A DNA stretch of 13,508 bases. Origin: Candidatus Omnitrophota bacterium. GTDB lineage: Bacteria; Omnitrophota; Gorgyraeia; Aquiviventales; Aquiviventaceae. The notes below the pieces were generated by a model that was given only the letters and a program-made list of their open reading frames with translations, did not search any database and had not been told where the DNA came from. Below, piece by piece: positions 8,997 to 13,508 of this stretch. The first letter of the stretch is position 1. The number at the start of each line of letters is the position of its first letter. The stretch is taken from NCBI GenBank assembly GCA_016206565.1, contig JACQRG010000030.1, forward strand, positions 1 through 13,508, in the 5' to 3' direction. Made by a program: the position numbers and the translations under genes.

Positions 8997-10637
8997 ATGG
9001 AACCCCGCTGGCGCCTGCATCCCGCCGACCCGCTCCTGGCCCAGGAGTTGGCCCGAGCGCTCGGCATCCACCCCCTGACCGCGCAGCTGCTGCTCAACCG
9101 CGGCGTCGGCACGCCGGAAGATGCGGCGCGGTTCCTGCAGCCGACGCTCGAGCGCCTCGGCGACCCGTATCAGCTCTTCGGCATGGCGCGCGGGGTGGCC
9201 CGGCTGCGGCAGGCCATCGCGCGCCGCGAGCCCATCTTCCTGTTCTCCGACTCGGATGTGGACGGGCTGACCGCCGGGGTGCTCTTAACCGAGGTGCTCC
9301 AGGAGCTGGGGGCCACGGTGCGCGCGCAGGCCGCCAACCGCATCACCGACGGCTACGGCCTGCCGCAGGCGCTGGTGCGGCCGATCGTCCGCTCCAAGGC
9401 CCGGCTCGTCGTGCTGGTGGATTGCGGCACCAACCAGCCGGCGGCCATCCGCGCGCTGGCGGCCCACGGCATTGACACCATCATCGTGGACCATCACGTG
9501 CCGCTGCAGCCGGCCGGCGCCCACGCGCTGATCAATCCCCATGCCGGCCCGGGCCCGGGCCGAGAATTGTGCAGCGCAGGGCTGGCGCTGAAGGTGGCCC
9601 AGGCGCTCTTCGGCGCCGACGCGCCGCAGCGGCTGCTGCCGTACCTGGACCTTGCCTCGCTCGGCACGGTGGCCGACTGCTCGCCGCTGATCGGCGAGAG
9701 CCGCATCATCGTCGCCGAAGGGCTGCCGCGGCTGCTCCAGACGGCCCGGCCGGGGCTGCGCAAGCTCTGCGAAGCCACCGGCCTCTCGGAGGCCTCGGTG
9801 GACGCGGTCGCCAGGAAGCTCGCACCGCGGCTCAACGCCAGCGGCCGGCTGGGAGATACCTCGGCGGTGTGGAAGCTGCTGGGCCGGCAGGGCGATGCGG
9901 CTGCGCAGGCGTGCCTGGCCAGCGCGCACGCGGCGCACCAGCAGACCAAGGAGTGGTACCGGCGGGTGCTCGCGCAGGCGCAAGCCCAGGTCAGCCGGCT
10001 GCATTTCCGCGACCGCTACGTGCTGGTGGTCAGCGGCGAGGGCTGGCCGCAGGGCGTCATGGGGCCGGTGGCCTCGCAGCTGGCCGAACGGTACGGCCGG
10101 CCGGCGGTGGCCATCGCGGTCAACGAGCGCGTCGGAGTGGGTTCGGCCCGTTCGGTGCCCTCGGTGGATTTGCTGCAGGCGCTGACCACCTGCCAGGACA
10201 TGCTGGTGCGCTTCGGCGGGCATGCCCAGGCCTGCGGGCTGACGATTGACGTCCAGCACGTGGAGGCGTTCCGCGCCCTGCTCAACCAGCGGGTGCAGGA
10301 GGCGGTGGGGCCGCAGGGGTTGCGCCGCACGCTGCTGCTCGACCTGGAGCTGGCCCTGGGCGCGGTGGCGGCGGACTGGGTGGGGGAGCTGCAGCGCTTG
10401 CGCCCGTTCGGGCAGGGCAACCCCCGCCCGGCGGTGCTGATGCGGCGGATGCGCCTCGAGCCGAAATCGCCGCGAGTGGGCTGGATCTGCGAGGGGGCGC
10501 GCCGGGTGCTGGCGCGGGGTTCGTACGCGGGTCTGCGCGGCGATAGCCGCTACGACGTGGTGGTCAGCCCGTCGCTGGACGGGGACGGGACGCTTACGCT
10601 CTCACTGCGGAGCGTGAAGGATTCAACGGCGCTTTAA
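8997..10637 (+). CDS. recJ: Single-stranded-DNA-specific exonuclease RecJ
   Basis: This 546-residue DHH/DHHA1 nuclease degrades single-stranded DNA 5' to 3' in recombinational and mismatch repair. DHH-domain motifs in order: DSDVDG (85-90, usually DYDxDG), VDCG (141-144), DHH (165-167), SLGTVADCSPLIGESR (221-236) and APRLNASGR (276-284). DHHA1 motifs follow: GEGWPQGVMGPVASQLAERYGRP (347-369), GSARSVPSVDLL (382-393) and RFGGHAQACGL (405-415). The OB-fold part contains LRPFGQGNPRP (468-478). The start is the ATG at 8997; a GTG directly before it (8994) is equally possible. It lies 7 bases after the secDF stop and probably belongs to the same message. Its last 44 bases overlap the end of rpmB on the opposite strand. 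The Ser in motif I is a mild variation; all metal-binding aspartates and histidines are present. Confidence 0.96.
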   Translation: MEPRWRLHPADPLLAQELARALGIHPLTAQLLLNRGVGTPEDAARFLQPTLERLGDPYQLFGMARGVARLRQAIARREPIFLFSDSDVDGLTAGVLLTEVLQELGATVRAQAANRITDGYGLPQALVRPIVRSKARLVVLVDCGTNQPAAIRALAAHGIDTIIVDHHVPLQPAGAHALINPHAGPGPGRELCSAGLALKVAQALFGADAPQRLLPYLDLASLGTVADCSPLIGESRIIVAEGLPRLLQTARPGLRKLCEATGLSEASVDAVARKLAPRLNASGRLGDTSAVWKLLGRQGDAAAQACLASAHAAHQQTKEWYRRVLAQAQAQVSRLHFRDRYVLVVSGEGWPQGVMGPVASQLAERYGRPAVAIAVNERVGVGSARSVPSVDLLQALTTCQDMLVRFGGHAQACGLTIDVQHVEAFRALLNQRVQEAVGPQGLRRTLLLDLELALGAVAADWVGELQRLRPFGQGNPRPAVLMRRMRLEPKSPRVGWICEGARRVLARGSYAGLRGDSRYDVVVSPSLDGDGTLTLSLRSVKDSTAL

Positions 10638-10851
10638 CGACCCGGCCGGACTTCAGGCACGACGTGCACACGCGCACGCGGCGCACCGTGCCGTTGAGCA
10701 GGACGGTGGCGCGCTGCAGGTTCGGCAGGAAGCGCCGCAGGTTCACCCGGACGTTCTTGCGCCCGACCCCGCCCTCTTTCTTCGACATGCCGCGCTTGGT
10801 GATCGTGTGCCCGACAACCGGGCCCTTGCCGCAGATGGCGCACTGTTTCAT
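10594..10851 (-). CDS. rpmB: 50S ribosomal protein L28 (four-cysteine, zinc-binding form)
   Basis: The 85-residue product begins MKQCAICGKGPVVGHTITKRGMSKK and contains RKNVRVNLRRFLPNLQR. CxxC pairs at C4/C7 and C62/C65 (CAIC, CTSC) mark the zinc-ribbon version of L28. The frame is open further upstream, but the ATG at 10851 gives the family N-terminus and follows GAGGAG (10858-10863) with a 6-base spacer. It is the only minus-strand gene in the window. The usual L28 C-terminus (GRVVKA) is followed by about 11 extra residues (PLNPSRSAVRA) encoded in the overlap with the end of recJ (10594-10637). That tail probably reflects loss of the ancestral stop and is unlikely to be functional. Confidence 0.96.
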   Translation of the reverse strand: MKQCAICGKGPVVGHTITKRGMSKKEGGVGRKNVRVNLRRFLPNLQRATVLLNGTVRRVRVCTSCLKSGRVVKAPLNPSRSAVRA

Positions 10852-10857
10852 GGGAGT

Positions 10858-10863
10858 CTCCTC
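10858..10863 (-). promoter_or_regulatory. Ribosome binding site of rpmB
   Basis: GAGGAG on the minus strand, 6 bases upstream of the ATG at 10851. It is one of the clearest Shine-Dalgarno sequences in the window and decides the rpmB start over the longer open frame that begins at 10908. Confidence 0.75.
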
Positions 10864-10878
10864 GACGGTGAAGGCCCC

Positions 10879-10884
10879 TATTAT
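10879..10884 (+). promoter_or_regulatory. Candidate -10 box of recG, overlapping the rpmB -10 box
   Basis: TATTAT (five of six matches to TATAAT) on the plus strand ends 9 bases before the recG ATG at 10894, so the transcript would begin almost at the start codon. There is no convincing -35 (GTCTCC at the expected place) and no Shine-Dalgarno between box and ATG. The same seven A/T bases (10879-10885) form the rpmB -10 box on the other strand. Confidence 0.4.
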
Positions 10885-10908
10885 AGCCATCCCATGCCTG
10901 TGACACAA
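10880..10908 (-). promoter_or_regulatory. Promoter of rpmB
   Basis: On the minus strand, TTGTGT (10908-10903) and a perfect TATAAT (10885-10880) are separated by 17 bases. Transcription would start near 10873, leaving a leader of roughly 20 bases that includes the GAGGAG ribosome binding site. A consensus -10 with consensus spacing in such G+C-rich DNA is good evidence for a sigma-70-type promoter. The -35 and spacer lie inside the first codons of recG. Confidence 0.65.
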
Positions 10909-12993
10909 GCCCCGCCGCTGCAGCGCGCCATCCGCTACGTCAAGGGGGTCGGCCCGGCCCGGGCCGCCCAGCTCGCCCAGATGGGCGTCGTCACCGTCGA
11001 GGACGCCCTGTACTTCGCCCCCCGCCGCTACGAGGACCGGCGCCGCCTCTCCACCCTCCGGGAGGCCCCCCCGGGCGAGCTGGTGACCCTGCGCGTGCAG
11101 GTGCTGGCGCGCTCGCTGCGGCGCATCCGCGGCGGGCGCACGCTGGTGGAAGCCTCGGTGGGCGACGCCTCCGGCGTGGGCTCGGCGGTCTGGTTCAACC
11201 AGCCCTACCTAGCCCAGCAGCTGCGCGTCGGCGAGGAGGTCCTCCTCTACGGCCGCCTGGAGCCGGGTTCGCGCCCCGGCCCGCCTTCCGCCAGAGCCGG
11301 GGCGGGCCGGCAGCTCATCCATCCGGAGCTTGAGCACCTTGACGGCGGGGAGGAGGATTCGCTGCACACCGGCCGCATTGTGCCGGTGTATCCGCTCATC
11401 GCCGGTGTCAACCAGCGCTGGCTGCGCCGCCTGCTCGCCGGCCTGGTGGAGCAGGACAGCGGCCTGCTCGATGATTCGCTTCCCGAGCCGCTGCGCGCGG
11501 CCAAGGGCTGGCCGCCGCTGCCGCAGGCTATCCGGGAGCTGCACGCCCCCTCGTCCTTCGAGGCGCTCGAGATCGCCCGCGCGCGGCTGGCCTTCGGCGA
11601 GCTGCTGCTCTTGCAATTGGCGCTGGCACAGCGGCGAGCCCGCGCCCGGCACAAGACGAAGCCCCAGCGCTACCAGCTCGACGGCCCGCTGACACAGGCC
11701 CTGCGTCAGCGCCTGCCGTTTCGCCTCACCGACGCGCAGGAGCGCGTGCTGCGGGAATGCTGCGGCGACCTGGACCGCAGGCACCCCATGTACCGCCTGC
11801 TGCAGGGCGACGTGGGCTGCGGCAAGACCATCGTCATGGTCTTCCTGCTCGCGGCCGCCGCGCAAAGCGGCGCGCAGGCCGCGGTGATGGCCCCGACCGA
11901 ATTGCTGGCCGAGCAGCATGCCCGCGTCATCGCCGGGCTGCTGGGCCCGCTGGGGGTCTCCTCGACGCTGCTCGCGCAAGGCCTCGCGCCGGCCGAGCGC
12001 CGAGAGCGGCTGCAGGCCATCGCGTCGGGAGAGGCGGCGGTGGTCATCGGCACGCACGCGCTCATCCAGCAGGAGGTGGCGTTCAAGCGGCTCGCGCTGG
12101 TCGTCATTGACGAGCAGCACAAGTTCGGCGTGGTCCAGCGCGCCCGGCTCGCCGGCAAGGCGCAGGAGCCGGACGTGCTCGTGATGACCGCCACCCCCAT
12201 CCCGCGCACGCTGGCGCTGACGATGTACGGCGATCTCGATATCTCCACCATTGATGAGCTGCCGCCGGGGCGGGGCCGCACGACCACCCAGTGGCTGCGG
12301 GAGGCGCAGCGCGACGAGCTCTACGCGCTGGTGCGCCGCGAGCTCGCCAAGGGCCGGCAGGGCTACGTGGTGTATCCGCTCATCGAGGAGCGCTCCACCG
12401 TGGCCCTGCGGGCGGCCAGCCGCATGGCCAAGCACCTGCAGCAGGAGATCTTTCCGGAGGTCAAGGTCGCGCTGCTGCACGGCCAGATGAAGCCGGCGGT
12501 CAAGGAGCGGCTCATGCAGGCGTTCCTGCGCGGCCAGATCCAGCTGCTGGTCTCGACGGTCATCGTGGAGGTCGGCCTGGACGTGCCCAACGCCAGCGTC
12601 ATGGTCATCGAGCATCCGGAGCGCTTCGGCTTAGCCCAGCTGCACCAGCTGCGCGGCCGCATCGGCCGCAGCACGTACCCGGCCTGCTGCCTGCTGGTCA
12701 GCGATTCCGCCGAGGACGCCGCGCGAAGCCGGCTGCAGGCCTTCGTGGAGACAACGGACGGGTTCCGGCTCGCCGAGCACGACTTAGCCCTGCGCGGGCC
12801 CGGCGAGCTGCTGGGCCGGATGCAGCACGGCTGGTGGCGCCTGCGCCTGGCCGACGTCACCCGCGACCGCGCCCTGCTGGAAGCGGCGCGCCAGGAGGCC
12901 CAGGCCCTCATCGCCCAGGACCCTGACCTGCGCGAACCGGCCGTGGCGGCGCTGCGCGAGCAGCTGGCGCGGTTCCGCCAGCGGCCTGGCTGA
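10894..12993 (+). CDS. recG: ATP-dependent DNA helicase RecG
   Basis: The 699-residue superfamily 2 helicase remodels stalled replication forks and Holliday junctions. The N-terminal part has VKGVGPARAAQL (16-27) and the OB-fold wedge domain (about 60-145). Helicase motifs: LTDAQ (278-282), Walker A GDVGCGKT (305-312), APTELLAEQH (333-342), DEQH (406-409), MTATPIPRT (431-439), EVGLDVPNASVMVIEHPERFGLAQLHQ (559-585) and RGRIGRS (587-593). The C-terminal RecG motif DLALRGPGELLGRMQHG (630-646) is intact. The frame extends upstream to 10807, but that stretch is antisense to rpmB; the ATG at 10894 is chosen because the family core begins shortly after it. The wedge domain carries a low-complexity Gly/Pro/Ala/Arg insertion at about residues 124-139. 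rsmD follows after 9 bases. Confidence 0.95.
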   Translation: MPVTQAPPLQRAIRYVKGVGPARAAQLAQMGVVTVEDALYFAPRRYEDRRRLSTLREAPPGELVTLRVQVLARSLRRIRGGRTLVEASVGDASGVGSAVWFNQPYLAQQLRVGEEVLLYGRLEPGSRPGPPSARAGAGRQLIHPELEHLDGGEEDSLHTGRIVPVYPLIAGVNQRWLRRLLAGLVEQDSGLLDDSLPEPLRAAKGWPPLPQAIRELHAPSSFEALEIARARLAFGELLLLQLALAQRRARARHKTKPQRYQLDGPLTQALRQRLPFRLTDAQERVLRECCGDLDRRHPMYRLLQGDVGCGKTIVMVFLLAAAAQSGAQAAVMAPTELLAEQHARVIAGLLGPLGVSSTLLAQGLAPAERRERLQAIASGEAAVVIGTHALIQQEVAFKRLALVVIDEQHKFGVVQRARLAGKAQEPDVLVMTATPIPRTLALTMYGDLDISTIDELPPGRGRTTTQWLREAQRDELYALVRRELAKGRQGYVVYPLIEERSTVALRAASRMAKHLQQEIFPEVKVALLHGQMKPAVKERLMQAFLRGQIQLLVSTVIVEVGLDVPNASVMVIEHPERFGLAQLHQLRGRIGRSTYPACCLLVSDSAEDAARSRLQAFVETTDGFRLAEHDLALRGPGELLGRMQHGWWRLRLADVTRDRALLEAARQEAQALIAQDPDLREPAVAALREQLARFRQRPG

Positions 12994-13002
12994 CAGCGGC
13001 CC

Positions 13003-13508
13003 ATGGCGCGCATCGCCGGAGGGCAATTGCGGGGCCGCGTCCTGGCGATGCCCGGGCGCATCCGGGCCACCGAAGCCAAGGTCCGCCAGGCGCTCTTCAA
13101 CATCCTCGCACCCCGCGTGGCCGGCGCGCGGGTGGTGGACGGCTACGCCGGCAGCGGGGCCCTGGGGTTCGAGGCGCTCTCCCGCGGAGCGGCCTTCGTG
13201 GCGTTCATCGAATCGGACCCCGAGGCGGTGGTGTGCATCCAGGAGAACCTGGCCCGCTTGGAGATCCCCCGCAAGGCCTGCCGGGTGCTGCATCTGGATG
13301 TGCCGCGTGGCCTTGTGGCGCTCGCCGAGAGCGAGCCGCCCTTCGATTTGGTCCTGCTGGACCCCCTGTACCACACCGACGAGGCAAAAAAGGCCTTGAA
13401 CGCCCTGGGGGACTGTGCTATCCTCGCACCCGCTGGCCTGGTGGCGATTGAGCATCATCGGCGGACGGCGCTTCCAGCGGCGGTCGGTCCGCTACGGGTC
13501 TTGAAGCA
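13003..13508 (+). CDS. rsmD: 16S rRNA (guanine(966)-N(2))-methyltransferase RsmD, 3' end outside the window
   Basis: The frame begins at the ATG at 13003 and is open to the right edge, giving 168 residues of a family that is usually about 180-200 long, so only the C-terminus is missing. The N-terminus MARIAGGQLRGRVLAMPG and TEAKVRQALFNIL (23-35) match RsmD. SAM motif I is VVDGYAGSGALGFEALSRGA (44-63), with IESD (69-72) as the acidic residue of motif II. The catalytic motif IV, normally DPPY or DPPF, reads DPLY (120-123), followed by a C-terminal IEHH (149-152). The enzyme methylates G966 of 16S rRNA during 30S assembly. It lies 9 bases after recG and is probably cotranscribed; no clear ribosome binding site was seen. 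Confidence 0.92.
   Translation, partial: MARIAGGQLRGRVLAMPGRIRATEAKVRQALFNILAPRVAGARVVDGYAGSGALGFEALSRGAAFVAFIESDPEAVVCIQENLARLEIPRKACRVLHLDVPRGLVALAESEPPFDLVLLDPLYHTDEAKKALNALGDCAILAPAGLVAIEHHRRTALPAAVGPLRVLK

Noticed and set aside
10807..10893. N-terminal extension of RecG starting at 10807
   Set aside because: The extra 29 residues are antisense to the rpmB start and promoter and are not RecG-like. The ATG at 10894 fits the family.

Overview
This is a compact, high-G+C bacterial chromosome segment carrying housekeeping genes. The genes fill almost the whole window: the only gaps are about 40 bases before yebC, 7 bases before recJ, 42 bases between rpmB and recG, and 9 bases before rsmD. 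No tRNA, rRNA, CRISPR array, insertion sequence or prophage gene was seen. The lineage cannot be fixed from sequence alone. The order yebC-ruvC-ruvA-ruvB followed by a SpoIID-type protein, yajC, a fused secDF and recJ suggests an uncultured, genome-streamlined phylum. Omnitrophota or a similar candidate lineage is a low-confidence guess.

Left edge (2-1207): the 3' part of an intein-interrupted radical SAM gene of the spore-photoproduct-lyase-like family. The intein ends with a canonical His-Asn at 343. The next codon (344-346) is the third cysteine of the radical SAM iron-sulfur motif, so the enzyme can only form its cluster after protein splicing. This gene overlaps ychF (1197-2303), an Obg-type ATPase, by 11 bases.

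Middle (2345-10637): a tightly coupled run on the plus strand. yebC (translation factor) comes first, then ruvC, ruvA and ruvB (the complete Holliday-junction machinery), a secreted SpoIID/LytB-domain peptidoglycan lytic enzyme, yajC and a fused secD-secF (the accessory Sec membrane complex), and finally recJ (5'-3' single-strand exonuclease). Consecutive genes overlap by 1 or 4 bases in TGATG, ATGA or TAATG junctions, which suggests one polycistronic, translationally coupled message serving recombination and repair plus protein export and envelope remodelling.

Right part (10594-13508): rpmB (ribosomal protein L28, zinc-binding form) lies on the minus strand, with its 3' end overlapping the end of recJ. 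It diverges from recG, the branch-migration helicase, and an AT-rich box between them seems to hold a -10 element on each strand. recG is followed by rsmD (16S rRNA guanine-N2 methyltransferase), which runs off the right edge.

The main unusual points are these. (1) The hexamer family RTCGAY is apparently absent although TCGA occurs about 65 times, with all 14 Ile-Asp pairs written ATTGAY. (2) The transmembrane aspartate of SecD is replaced by valine while the SecF one is kept. (3) The intein splits the radical SAM cluster motif. (4) ychF and recG appear to have leaderless promoters. (5) RsmD has a DPLY variant of its catalytic motif. I found no clearly new multi-gene system.
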